DNA from: Hyaloperonospora brassicae
Taxonomy: Eukaryota > Oomycota > Peronosporomycetes > Peronosporales > Peronosporaceae
Direction of reading: 5' to 3'
Length of the DNA: 64,000 nt
NCBI GenBank assembly: GCA_947650285.1
Contig: CANTFL010001180.1
Location: 1 to 64,000 of the forward strand
The stretch's first letter is position 1. Every line of letters begins with the position of its first letter. Made by a program: the position numbers and the translations under genes. Shown one piece after another: positions 10,918-23,912 of the stretch. The notes under the pieces were generated by a model. That model saw nothing but the letters and a program-made list of their open reading frames with translations. It did no database searches and was not told the origin of the DNA.

Positions 10918-11956
10918 CTACTGGGTGTCGACGTTTCCCCGTGCCATACCAGGTTTATGGTTATGGCTGGGGTTTCGACCCATAGGAGTCGGTTGTTGCT
11001 TCCGCAAAGGACAAGCGGGACGCAAGTGTTTAGTGCTTCCGCACATATAACAGCGTTTCACTTCCTGACGTTGCTCGGCAACATGAAGCTTCGATTCACC
11101 TTCATCTTCAGCATGGCTGAGATCCATCGGTTCTGGCTTACAGTAAGCCGAGGTGCTCGCAGAGGTCGCCCTCGCAAAGCTTGGGTTGTACCCATTCCAA
11201 CCAAGTCTGGCCGACTTGAAGTTGTGCTCAGCACTTTGAGCGATGCTAACAGCCTCCTCAAAAGTAGAGGGATGGACCCGAAACACCTCGGTCCTGGCAT
11301 CGCCAGTGCGAAGACCTTCCATGAAGATAGTCACACAGACTGTCTCAGGGAGAGGTCAGACTGCATAGCAGCCATAAGAGTTCTCAACTCCTGGACATAG
11401 TCCGTTAGCTCATTCTTACCCTGACGAGTATACAAGAAGCGTGAGCGCACGCGACAGGCCTGTTAGGCGGCGATAAAACTCGCAATAGGTCTAACTTGAG
11501 CGGGTCCCATGTGGGAAACGCCAAGTCGACCGACGTGCCGCACGTCAGAGCCCGTTCTCTAGCTCTTCCATCGAGCTTGGAGATAGCCAGCGATACTCGC
11601 TGATGCTCGACTGAGATCAAGCCAGATCTCATAGCCATCTCAATCTCACGGATCCAGAGGGTCAAGTTTTCCCCCTCCTTCCCGAAGTAATGTTTGACGT
11701 CCACCCAAAGGGGACGAGGCTTAGCCTCTTCTGGTGGCATCGCCACGTAGCGTGTTGGCATAGCCGACGCTACTTGGTTTTGAACCTGCTCTAAAAAGGC
11801 CGTTTCATACTGCATGAAGGCCTCGACTCGTGCATTGAGAACATCGGGACCTTGTGCAGCTAGAAACTCTACATACCCAAAGCCTACGACCGCGTTCAGC
11901 TTATCAAGCGCGACCTTTTGAGCCTCAGAGAGGGGTGTGGATTGCTCCATCCTCAC
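10918..11956 (-). pseudogene. E1 gag with CCHC zinc knuckle (frameshifted)
   Basis: The 5' part (11405-11956) begins MRMEQSTPLSEAQKVALDKL and includes the capsid-like DVKHYFGKEGENLTLWIREI segment. After a frameshift near 11450, frame 10918-11334 resumes with IFMEGLRTGDARTEVFRVHP and ends with a C-x2-C-x4-H-x4-C zinc knuckle (CYMCGSTKHLRPAC). Gag would form the particle and bind RNA. The order capsid-knuckle-protease fits Ty3/Gypsy. At least one frameshift disables it. Confidence 0.88.
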
Positions 11957-11992
11957 AGAGGAATATTCGTTACCGACTCAGGTGTAGATCGA

Positions 11993-12007
11993 CTACGAGT
12001 GCTACCA
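11993..12007 (-). promoter_or_regulatory. E1 primer-binding site
   Basis: Reads TGGTAGCACTCGTAG on the minus strand, 2 nt inside the 5' LTR. The TGGTAGC start is complementary to a tRNA 3' end GCUACCA, as in initiator-Met-primed elements; the exact tRNA is not established. Confidence 0.65.
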
Positions 12008-12009
12008 AA

Positions 12010-12544
12010 TGTAGCGGAGCTACACAGCTTCTTAAGTCAGAGGAAGACTTAACGCTCTTACGAGCAACTTAAGGTTCTTCGAACCCGACTCAAAGAGTCA
12101 ACAGCTCCGAGAGCTAAAGGGCGGTTCGAAGAACCCGACTCAAAGAGTCACACAAGCTCAAAGAGCTTACGGTCCCTGTTCGAGGGGGACCAAACGATTC
12201 AAAGAATCAAACGCACTGAGTGCACAAGGAGTAGCTGCCTTAACAAGGCGTTGCTTCTTCCTTACGATCGCAAGACGCCTCAGAGAGGCACGTTTCTTTT
12301 GTTGATCGAAATGGGAACTTAATTTAATTTCTTCTTTTAACCTAAAAGAACACCTTCGAACAACGTAGTTAACCTACTCACTTATGTCCAAAATAAACCT
12401 ATCAAAAGATCTTGTACCAATTGTTGACAGACATCAGTCTTCAACAATTGATACTTGTGTTCTAATATTACTTTAAAGGGGATGCTATCCCTTGTGTGTA
12501 CCACACCCATTGTCGACTACCAGTCGACGTGTAACGCCGTTACA
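12010..12544 (-). repeat. E1 5' LTR (right)
   Basis: 535 bp, about 98% alike to the left LTR by eye. Several differences fall in hairpin loops with stems intact: the loop of GGTTC/GAACC changes from AAG to GAA, and that of GCACT/AGTGC from A to G. Confidence 0.93.
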
Positions 12545-12548
12545 CAAA

Positions 12549-15500
12549 ACCTTTACGCAGGCTACTTATTCACGAAAGCTACTGTTACATGAACTTCACA
12601 CATGCACATTATCGAGCGACAGTACTACAAGGAAACCGAGCAATGTTCTTGATGAGCGGCAAACAGAGTGTGTTGTTTCAATGCCATCACACCTCGTGAA
12701 TGTAAGTACATCCTATGCTGTCAGTCCATCAAAAGGCGCAAGGTCGGTGTCTGTCCATGTTGCATGAACTTCTGTGCCTGTGCACGACAATTATACGCTT
12801 AGATAGTCTAGCGAAGAAGACCTGTCATCTACCTTTCAGGCACCTGGTAGACCTCCTCATGGAAAACCAGCCAAAACGCTAGTTTTAATAGATGTTGCCT
12901 GTTTGCCAGTAAATTCCCGGTAGGCTCTTTAGCCAGATGAACGAAGCGATGGGCGTGGTTTGGCGCTCTTCAGCACTTGTAGCTTGCTCACACGCTGCAA
13001 ATACAGATTCTAACTTCATAACAAAAGGCTCCCAGTCCTGCGTGGCTCGTCGGAAGCTGACGCGATGACCCAGCATCTTGCTCATTGCAATACTGGGATT
13101 ACAATAGCAGCATCGTCTGACGATGTTGAGAGACGATGTACATTGGCTGAAGACGAGACACAGTGGCATCCAGTCCAGCGACATTATCGAGGTGTGTATG
13201 GTACGTCAAATTCTAAACTGCAAAGATCGGATCAGACTACGAAAAGAGTGAGCTCTAGCACGTGAATCGGAAAAGAATATTCTACTTCGGTGCTTGTCAC
13301 CAATTGAGTAGCTCATTCTTCTTCTCGTCAAATCGATAAATTATAAGCAGACGTCCAATTGATCAACCTGCTTCGAAGCAATCCAAAGCGCCACGCACGC
13401 CCCAAGCGAACGACGCGGACGTAATACAAGCTTCAACAAGGTCGAAGCTAGTATAGGCTACTGAAAACGGATGGTAGAGAGATGAAGGGTGACATTGGAG
13501 ATCACCTCAACAGATTAGAATCGGGACAGGCTAAGAGTAAACTGTTGGTACCGAATCATCGTTTCGAGAAACCGGTATCGGTAGCTTTATCGGATATGCA
13601 TAAAGAAGATGTATAAATGGCTGGTTGTGAGAGCACCCGGAAAACTCAAGTAAGGTCATACATACATAATAACTTTTACTTCCTTTACTTTTCCATTTCC
13701 ATATAGCCTTACACGACCAAGACTCGGCAGTGTCTGCCCAATAACAGCATCCAGACTCACGCAAAGAGCTAGACGCTCACGCCGTCCGTTGTATGCTGCT
13801 ATCCTCTTTTTACAAAACAGGTGACACCATTTTTACTAGAACCGACCGCAGGACATGGGAAACGCAGGACAGAAACAGCGAGAGGGGGGTAGGAATATGT
13901 CTACAGACGCCCCGATCACCGACAAACAGACCGGCGCAAGCACCGATGTACATGGCTGCGCCTTACGTACCGCGAATAAGTTTTCATACGCTTGAGATTG
14001 ATTGCTTTGAAGGAAGGGAGAAGTGCACTGGATTTGCCGTTGGTTTCACTCCTTGGAGAAATAATCTCCTCGCCAAATTTAAACAGCAGAAGAACTCAGT
14101 GAGTGAATGCAGTCTAAGGACACGCAATAGAATGTTGGTTGTAGATACTTGACTGGCAGATCTGCCAACACTTCTGCGGCCATTTGGATACCTATTATCC
14201 CAAAATTCCTGAGTGTGCTACGCAAAGGGCCGGATAAACATGAGGTTTGGCCCCAAGAGATCAAGGTCACAGGCGTCTAAGCTTTTCAAGCCGATGAAGA
14301 ACAACTTAGTCGCATGTAATGATCACAAGACGTTTCTAATATCCCCAAGTGATGCTGTTGGCGGGACACCAGATTTAACTGTCTAGGAAACTACCAAGTA
14401 CGCCTGCTTGCCAAGTGCATTGCTAGGAGTCCTGCTAGCATGACTTTATAAGCATTGCGATATCTTTTTAAGGATAGAAGAAGAAGTGTCTCACTCTTTC
14501 CCGATATATGACCCTATACTTAGCATTGGATTCAAGTCGACGGAGCCGTGGTCAAGAAAGAATGGAGACAGGGAGCGTGAATGTAAAGCATGGCACGAAA
14601 GCAAAAAGCCTGATGTGTTCCGCTTGGAATGTGATTGCGCGCGCAAGCAAGGAGCAGAGGAACTGTACGTTGGACATTGTAGAGGGCTTGCGCCGCCGAA
14701 CCATTCATTGATTTCTCGCAGCGAGCGTAGTCGTCAATTATTGACAATAAAAGCGCTGCTTTATGGCACAGTGGAGAGTGCTTGCTTCCGATCGGACAGA
14801 GGATGTAGATGCGACTCAAAGGGAGCCATGGGTTTGCTAATTATGTCGGCGTAGAAGTCTGCCAAGTCAATGTGCGTGACGTATATGCATCATAAAGCCT
14901 CCCACATATTATTGTTCCGTATTGATCGATCAAGGGTATGAAGTCAGAGACATGCTACGACAGGCATAAACGTTGCGTGTTCTTTTGCAGCAATGAATGC
15001 TATGCTTTGATGTGCGCAATGGTACGGACAATGTACTGGCGAAAAGATTATCGAGGCTGATATGACGCAATCCAATCATTGCGTTGCTATTTCACTCGAA
15101 GAAGCAAGAAGTGTGGTGGAACCCGATGTCCAATTGCAGCCCACTACTTTTTCACCTACGCCCCACTCCTACGTGTACGATACGATTGAGCACGTGACAG
15201 GTAGCCCAGAGAGAGAAGGTATGATGTAATACCGGGAACGTGATCGGTCCACTGTATCCAGATTTTAGACACTCTTTGGCGATGTGTATTCGTGTAGCCC
15301 CTGCGCGGGTATCGATCCGCGTCTCTCCCGGTCTCGGTGCCAGAGCTTTTCCAATCGGCCACCGAGATCGGTCAGGCGGCTCATAGAGCATATCTTTCTT
15401 ACACATAAGGAAAGGAAGAGATGCATCACAAATGCTAACGTTAAAGAAAGACGCAACAGATACACATGGAGGGAAATGTGATGGGATGTGCCCGTCAGAA

Positions 15501-18500
15501 GAGTCGACACCGTCGTTAACACTGATTTGAAAAGGTCCACAACGCGGACCAATTTATCGAAGAATCGGTTTTTGATTAATTTATTGGTTTATTAAGCATG
15601 AACAACTATTGTTGCGTGTTCCTCGCGAAGACAAAGGACAAGGTGACGAAGCAGTTTGGGCTCTTTTCTCGTATTGATCGAGATATCTTGTCATTGCAAA
15701 ATGTACTGCACTTTCACGGATGGTGGGAGTGATCACAAACTGGTCGACTCGTTTTACAAGAAGGAGGGTTTTTGTCGACAGCCATATGAAGCCTACACCC
15801 AGCGTACAACGTAAGGCAGAGAGCATACACAAAGCGAAAATAAACGTAATGCACACCATGACTTTAGGGGAAGCTTTACCTCTGATCTTCTGCGGAGACG
15901 CGGCAGAATACGCCAGCGTACATTCAATATCGCGTCCCAATTCGAGGAATCTTTGCTCGCGTGTCACCAATAGAAGTGCTTTCAGGCAGAGATTGAATTG
16001 ATTGTTAGTCACATTTGGGATTGTTGTGTACCGCTATCCGAACGCCGAAGCATAGATCATTTGGCAGACATAAAGAAGAGAGTCTCGTTATCGTAAAGAA
16101 CGATGCAATCGAAGATATACCGTAGGCTGTAATTAGAGACCGGGTGGTACGTTATGCTCCCCAAGTCTATAATCATAAGTCCTTGAAAGAGAGAAAAAGC
16201 TAATGCGAAGCGCATCCGTAACGGTAATTACGTATTGCCGGAGAAAATTGATGACATGTAATGATCAGATGCGCCGCTATACACGAGATTGGCACTCAGA
16301 CAATACTAAATGCAGATGGTAATATGATGTGGAATCCTAAAAAAACTTATAATAACAAAGATTAGTATTGACACGCCGGTAGACGCATTATGTCCCCCGC
16401 CGGGGTCCATCGTCAGTACCTTTGTCAATTGAGATAGAGAATTTTACGCTACCCCACGCTATCTTCGGCTAAGGAACTCTCATATATGGTGATGAACACA
16501 TAACTCCCGCACCAGTACTATCACACCTGGCAGAGAGAGCGTCAAACAGGGCAGAGGTGTTCACTGTATTACCTCTATCTCCAACAAGGCACGCATATTA
16601 GCGTGCAGTAATGAGCAGTCTGACGAGGCAGTTTTACAATGACATTTGCTGCTGTCACTTACATTCCCACATGTAAAGTTATCTTGGATGTACTGAAAAC
16701 TTGAGATGTGCTAGCGAGACGTGGCGATAGACCAAGTGCATACGTCAAGTCGCCTTCGTAGACGATAATCTACATACATTGTGTGTTTTACGGGTATGAC
16801 AACAGAAAAGGAGGAACTTCGGCGACTTGATGTACGTCACATTAGACAGGTATTTCACCAACGTCGGCGCAGCCTATATGGCCGAAAAGACAGCTTCGGA
16901 AAACATTGCACACTAAAATGTTGCAATCAGGCTTTGTGCGATGTACCAAGGACGCATGTCTTTACTACAAATCTGACGGTGAGAGTCGAAAAAGTGTTGT
17001 GAAGGCTATGTCGATAATTTACTTGTGACGGGTTATTGAAGTAGCGAGTTGACGATGAGTTCGAGCTTTTAGTGACTTTGCAAAAAGACCTATAAGCTGT
17101 AAAAAGCTCCTAAAAACGATCTGTTCGATGGTGAACATCATCTGGATCACGAAACGTCTACCAATGAGACGCGAAGTTGGATCCCAGGTGTACATTTGTG
17201 AATACTCCTATCGGAGTCCATCACGACAACGATTGGTGCGAGATAGAGCCACATCTTTTTCGGTCAAAGCTCGAAATAGTCTGCATAGGTGTATCTACGT
17301 AGGTGTACATTTTATAGTGGGTTTCGAATGAACTACGATGGTAAACATTGTGTGAGTTCCCGGACATCGCTTCCGTGGCCACATCGAGCAAGTCGCCGAT
17401 TGCATGCATTCACTACTAGTGACTGGCAGCTATTTACGTGTATTGTGAAGTAAACAAAAATCGGAACAAGCACGTTAAGCTTCGGGCCGAGCAGGTGATG
17501 AATGAAAAAGCAGCTGGTTTAGGGCTGAAGCAAAGTGACGCTGTTTGCATTGTATAAAGGTGAACGCAAACCTCACAGCAAAAAGATACATTGCGTTAAC
17601 CGTTACAATCGTCGGCGACCCTAACCGCAATCAGACATACGTGGAATTCCACCTCGACTGTAGAGGTTGCTCTGGCTTCACAAGCAGAGCAATAATTATC
17701 GTGCTTGCGCAATCTGCTTTCTGTATTGAACAGTAAGGCAGTATTGCCGATGACGAAAAAGATGAATAATTTACTGGCAATATGTGATTAAAAAAACGAA
17801 GAAGCTTGACGTATGCAAAGCATATTGTCATCAAGCTTTTATGCGTATAATTACAATACGAAAGGTGCCGTGGCCTGTAATAATGACCGAAGTGATGGGG
17901 ATCTAGAATGCTGTCTAAAGCGTTCAGCGCTGTCCGGATGCGGGAATATGTAAACTGTGCTTGACGATGTTATGAATCGTGAAATAATAACGTGGAGGTG
18001 TTGAGGCGTGCGATCGAAGTCGTGAGATGGGAGCGTTTATAGAAGATTCAAATTTGCTAGGGGCGAGACACATCAGGTATCCAATCTAGCAAAATTGTTG
18101 CGGTGTGGCCGGTACGTCAAGAGCAGAACGACACATACCAGTTCAGACCACAGTATGAGAAAGCCCTGGTTGAGAAACCTGAGAAATATGCTTGTTTCAG
18201 TGTTTTCACCAACCAAGTAGCTGAATCTTTTCTCGTCGAAATGTAAAAAGACAAACGAGGTCACAATCTACGATCTCCATACTTGCATTCTTGTATCGCA
18301 AATCGCTGTGCAATGTAATTAGCTTCACCCGTCAAAAGATCGACAAATGAATGGTTCTAGCTTTCTTAGCTGGCATAACTATCGGCAAGTTTCGGGTGAC
18401 CCTGGTGTTGACTTCCATTCTATGATGTCGTCGTCCTTTCGTACCCTTCTAACAGCACTTAGCGTCGAGATCTTCACTCGGATTGGATCGAGGCATACGT

Positions 18501-21500
18501 GATGGAGTACATTCCATATTCCGAAATGCACGTTTACTGCAGTAAAGTGTGCAACTTGAAGATCACTCACATATCTAGAGACGTTATTGAGTGTAGGGGT
18601 TGTTAGGTCGTGTCTTCAATATTAAGTGCGTCAGTGAACCGCCACCTTTACGGAAGAGATATCTCATTGTAGTCGCCACGATTCCAACCCCTATAGTGTC
18701 GTACATATTTCAACTTGCGGTAAATATGTTCGGATTCTTATAATTTAACCTATTTTTCTTTTCCCCTCTGAAGTCACACCGCGAACACAGGTAAATTGGT
18801 ACCCTATACTTGATCACTAAAATTACTTAAATAAGTTTGGCGCTTATTTTAGTACTTGACTTGCCGTATCATGCGTCAAGAGCCATCTAATAGGGATTAA
18901 GCAAGCAGAACAAGGCTACTCACTCACTCACAAACAAACAACTTTTCGCTGGAGGGAAACCTTAGGTACGGGCCTCCACAACACATATCTTCATCGCGAA
19001 AAGAATCTCCTGCGAAGTACCATACAATACCATCTCAGCAAAAGGTATTGTCTACCAACCTATCAAGTTAATGGTACTGTCAATTACCCTTCTTCTCTGA
19101 ATGTTAAACGTCTCCATGCATTCCGTTTCCAATATCTCACGTCGTCAAAGTCCTTTGAATGCAATCTGTAGTAATATTGAGCACACGGCAATACATGCAG
19201 GGACAAAATCTGGATACACAAAAGCCAATAGAGAGCGCATATTCATCTGGCGTCTCGTCTTGCACGCGATATTCTTGCTTGATGTTATAAAAGGACTATA
19301 CGATCTTTTTTAGACTATCGACCTCCGATGTGGTACATCATTGTTTTCAGAAACCAAGTATAGGCTCTTTCTATATTTCACCAAACAAAATGGTGGTGAC
19401 TACGTTCAGTTGATAGACTGTCTATCCGAGAAGTCTCGCTACAGCGATCAACTTGCTAAAGCGTGACATATTTCATAACGTAGCCTAGCGTTTCCTTATA
19501 AGCAGCGCCGTACACTTGACAAAAATATTGGCGACAAGTCGAGCTCTTGCAATTGGACGTTGATCCGTCAGTGTCGTGCTAGATCGTATACACCCACATG
19601 GTGCATATTGCACCTTAATCAATTTCCAGTTTGGCAGGACACAAGACATCACACATTTGCTTCGACTTAATCTTGAATACGTATCACTTGGTCAGTGTAC
19701 TTAGTTCTATTAGCTCACAGATTCCTGAAAGTACGCAAGCTCGGACAAGCCTCACACTTCAACCATATTGGTACTCGCACGCCACATATGAATAGAATCA
19801 GTGCGTCGTCAACTCAGCGTCAGAACTAGTTAGCAAGCTCGGACAAGTCTTACACTTCAACTCGATGGGCATCTCACTACTGCCATGAAACGGACAGTGC
19901 GTCGGCAAGTCGGGCGTCGGTACCTATCATCGTCTTTGTAATCCCATCATTTGAGTCGGAAAGAGAGCTTTTTAATGAAACGAAGTGTGATGGCGCGAAA
20001 CAACTAGGGTAATTGTCAGCGCATTTAATGGCAAAAAGGTATAGCTGCCTCGATTATTCATGTCGTAGACCTCCGTGATAATGTCGACCAGTGTGGCTTC
20101 CCATTTGCTGATCAGAGTCATCTCGTAGACAGGTATGTCGAACTCAACATCCCGACTGCTTATAAACTGGTCTCACTCGATGACATACATCCCACAAGCC
20201 TCTGAAGTGTCTTCGCTACCCGTTATAATAAGTGGTCTAGATTTATGTCCGCCTTTTGACGTTTTCCAGTAGGAGTCAGAGTGTATCCTGGAAGCCGGAA
20301 CGCGCATTTGATTCACACTTGACTTGTGCATGTAAGATATTCAATATGACGCATTAAAATGCATTTATGGTGAAAAGGGGCGATATTTCATGTGGGGTGC
20401 ATTCATTCCAGCTTCGGCCGACAACGAATTTTTCAAACGCGCAGAGTGTAGCACACTGCAACCAAGCGTTACAGCAATTCGAGTTTCGCGCTCTGCCGTA
20501 CCGTTTTAATGGATGCTCGCATACGGTCACTCGGTGCTCGGTGTCTTGATTAGCGCAAAAATGTTTGATCAAGTTTATGATCATCAGTCAAATGGTTGAT
20601 CAGATTGAGTGCGAATTCCTTGGACTTGTCGTGACGAACAATTGTGACTAGCTTGAACCATCGGTCGTCGAAATCGAATGAAGAACGTTTTCAGTCCAGC
20701 TTAGACAGGACCTTTCTTTCATTCACTTTAGTCGATGGCCATCAAGATCAAGTACTTGCTACCGTTGGTGCTCGCAACTTCCATGGGAGAAAACATGTCG
20801 GAGTGGATTGGCTTAAAGGGCCGTAACACGCTCATCTTTATTTGTCGTCAATTTATTGGACCATTTACCAAGTCGACAGCTGGAGAAGCCTTCACCAATT
20901 GCAAGGGGACAGCAAATGATCGAACATCGTCAAGCATTTGTCGAGACGATGGCGTAGCACGAAAAAGGCGCATGGCCCAGACGCTTGTGTAGAACACGTC
21001 ATAAATCTGTATCGAGCAGCACTTAAGGCATACTTAGCTATCACGCTTGAAGGTAAGTGCAGCGAATAAAGCTCGTCAACAAAGCCATCAGTCGCCACTT
21101 CTTTTTGGGAGCATGCTTATACTGTGCAGTCGTATTTTGTCCATCCTACACGACTTGGCATTTGATCCTATCATGTTTTACGAAATCGGAAACATGTTGT
21201 TTTGTCACGCTTGGTATGTAGAGCACGTCGAGGACTCGGTAGTCGCGGACGCAAACGTTAGGAAGAGCGACAATTATATACACTATCCCAAAACTGCTGC
21301 TGGTGTTTCAGCCATTCGCGACATCTTCAACCACCGTCGTCACCTTCGCTCCATTCAACAAATTTGTACTTCTCGATGTGATACATCGCGGCACTATCGC
21401 TTGAACATTCCTTGTACATCGTCATTGAGGGCAGTAACTCCGCACTCTATCGACACTACAAAGGCAAGCATGCACCTTCGTCGTCGTCTTCGCAGTCATA

Positions 21501-23333
21501 TTGCAACCAACATAGTTCGACCGATCGCCCTTGTCTATCATATTTAACTTTCGTCGTTGCTGATTGTTTTTTATGCAGCAGCGGTCCTCCGTGTGACCAA
21601 TTTTGACCCAGAACAAGCAGACTCGAGGTTCACTTACAGCGCTAAACTCCTTGCAGGTTCAGTCTCTACATTATTCTCTCAGCCGTGCGCTTTGTCAAAT
21701 CTTTATCCAGGACCTCGATCATATTGTGGACCCTCAGGTCTGTATTGCTCATTTCTATATGCAGCACAACGTTTCCGCAGATCTTGGGTAAACTGCGCAG
21801 CAGACAGGTTGCCGCATTCTCCGACTTCGCATCGATGATGACATGCATAAATGTTGAGCATCTCTTTGCAGTGCTGCAAGAGGTTATTGCCTTCCGCAAG
21901 TTCTATGCCAACCACCTGACGCATGAGCTCAATGCGTCCAGTCTTCTCTGACCTCCGTGACGAGGCTTGAGAAGGTATACACAACACACGCTTCATCGCA
22001 TCCGTCGACGGTATGGTGGTATTCAGAGTCATTATGTAGGAACAGAAGAGCATAGACGATGTTATTCATGCGAACGTACTCTTCTGGGTGCCGGCAGCAG
22101 TAAAGATCGGCGCCGGGTCAAATATCGACGACCATGACGTTTTTATCAGAATGGCATCACGCATGCAGCGCGTCTGCACGTGCAATCATTGCCGTAAGAC
22201 CCATCGATAACCGTTGTGATCGCATTCATAATGGCACTAGCGGTATGTAAGCAATTCCTCTGACGACGGTCGAATGATTGCCGTACTTCATCGAATACAA
22301 AGGAGAACGTCTTGGTCATATTTGGGGGAGACCCTCTATAGTACATTTATATATTTTATCGGGACACCGTTTTCTTGGCCGAGTGCAACTTCTGTACCGC
22401 ATCCTGCATTTGATGCCGACCAAACAAATTCATTTTTTTGCAAGGAAGCATTTTTGCTGTGTGGTGATGGCGTGAACGAAGATGCATAAACAATTTGTCA
22501 GGAAGTGTGCAGATTTAAGGAATATTCGGCATCTTCTGATGGGGTGAGTTTTTTGTATGCATGACATGTGCATTTGTTCAACTGCCAATGCGAATGTTAT
22601 CCTAGCAAATGCTACAATATTGCTACAGAGGGCAATGCTGAGAAATTATCCTGCCACTGAGGACAGTTTCTCCGCAGCAGTTGGCGACACGCTGCTCAAT
22701 TACTGTGTCAGCCAGCAAAGCCACCAACCTGTGACAGACGCGCGCAATGAGCGGTTAGCAGGTGGTGAATATACATATTGTAGTCAGATACATTCAACGT
22801 AGACAAAAAACAGGTTATGTACGCAGTTCGAATCATACGATACACATCCCATCGACCATTCTACCAAGCGTTGTCATCTAGCTGTGTGCGCGGCGTCAAG
22901 AACGACATTGTCAACGTAACATTGCGGTGCGGATGTCTACACTGTTGTTAGTGCATATAGTTGATTCTTTTGTTAACGTGGAAGATTTATGCCGCGTAGT
23001 CCTTCAGATCACCCAGGGGTGGTCTACGAGTACAGTGACACTTTTATAACTCCTTAGAGGACCCACACCCCTCATTACGCTATATAATGTTCGGCCAGTA
23101 GGACCTATAGCTCACCCAACTATCACACACCTAAGACGCGGGCTGGCAGGGCGACCATTCAGTGGGTGTTTGCTCGTCTACATATTGACCTATCTTCGGC
23201 GCCTGTAACCGCACCTTTCGCCGCGGGTATTGATCCAATAGCTCCCGGTCCCAGTTCCAGTAACTTGTGTCAATGTGGGCGGAACGTGTTCCATGACAGA
23301 AGCCCTCTCACCACATGTTTAGGTCAAATGGTC
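12549..23333. other. Gene desert of 10.8 kb
   Basis: I recognise no gene, RNA or intact mobile element here. Open frames are short, lack motifs and overlap at random on both strands. Base composition looks AT-richer than the flanks. A weak two-copy repeat lies at about 19733-19890 (units beginning GCAAGCTCGGACAAG, period about 97 bp). The region probably contains mobile-element sequence decayed beyond recognition, but I cannot support a specific call. Confidence 0.55.
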
Positions 23334-23338
23334 GTCAT

Positions 23339-23475
23339 TGTAACGGGGCACCGACGACTACGTTCTGGTCAACCAGTACGGAGTTTACTATCACTGACTG
23401 TAGTGATAGTCAGTGCCCAGCTAGGTGTAGAACTACACAGAGGAAGATAGAACGACTAAGGTGAAAGACTTTAGT
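23339..23475 (-). repeat. E3 3' LTR, left fragment
   Basis: Matches 38597-38735 of the intact E3 LTR (GGGGCACCGACGACTACG, then TCACTGACTGTAGTGATAGT). It breaks at the TTAGT flank of E2 and continues at 31466. Confidence 0.9.
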
Positions 23476-23868
23476 TGTAACGGGGCAGCCCGTAACATTG
23501 AAATTTCCATTTGAGAGTTAATGACAACAAAGAATATTCTTTTGAATATTCTTTTGACAATATCACCAATAGTGGTGATATTGATGGGTCGACCAAAGAG
23601 TCTGCTCATTGGTTGATATCTTGTCGATATCAACCCACCAATCGCCGCAAGACGCGCGCAATGAGTGGTGACGAGACGTCACCATACACTCAGTTATATT
23701 AGCATAATTAAGTTAAGTCAAACATAGAGACAGTGGTTAAAGACTTAATTATATCAATATAATAGTTCTACTTTTACCTTATCTTCGCTTCCTCGTTTGC
23801 CTCGTGTACGTCTGTCGGGCGCACCGAAACACTTGCGTTAAGTTCACGCAAGGGTGTGCCCCGTTACA
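23476..23868 (+). repeat. E2 5' LTR
   Basis: 393 bp, TGTAACGGGG to CCCGTTACA. Contains several hairpins: GTAACGGGGCAGCCCGTAAC near its start, a CAATATCACCA/TGGTGATATTG pair and a GGTGACG/CGTCACC pair. Confidence 0.93.
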
Positions 23869-23870
23869 CC

Positions 23871-23885
23871 TGGTAGCACTTTGTA
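23871..23885 (+). promoter_or_regulatory. E2 primer-binding site
   Basis: TGGTAGCACTTTGTA begins 2 nt after the 5' LTR. The first nine bases are identical to the E1 and E3 sites, implying the same primer tRNA. Confidence 0.65.
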
Positions 23886-23912
23886 TTTCTTCCAAGGACC
23901 ACAACATCCAAC

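Larger units (their letters stand above)
4721..12544 (-). mobile_element. E1: complete degenerate Ty3/Gypsy chromovirus-like LTR retrotransposon
   Basis: A 7.8-kb element bounded by TG...CA LTRs (4721-5255 and 12010-12544) and a 4-bp CAAA duplication at 4717-4720 and 12545-12548. The minus strand reads gag (zinc knuckle), aspartic protease, reverse transcriptase, RNase H, integrase, chromodomain: the Ty3/Gypsy order. A primer-binding site lies 2 nt inside the 5' LTR and a purine tract abuts the 3' LTR. The LTRs differ at about eleven of 535 positions by eye (about 98% identity), so insertion was fairly recent, yet gag-pol is broken by many stops and frameshifts. A long antisense frame on the plus strand occupies the space between pol and the 3' LTR. 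Confidence 0.93.

Noticed and set aside
12480..12560. tRNA-like B-box sequences (GGTTCGAA) in LTRs
   Set aside because: They are the GGTTC/GAACC hairpins of the LTR, such as at 12122-12136; no A box or cloverleaf is present.
20644..21951. Possible decayed polymerase or integrase gene
   Set aside because: A few protein-like stretches are seen, but no motif could be matched with confidence.
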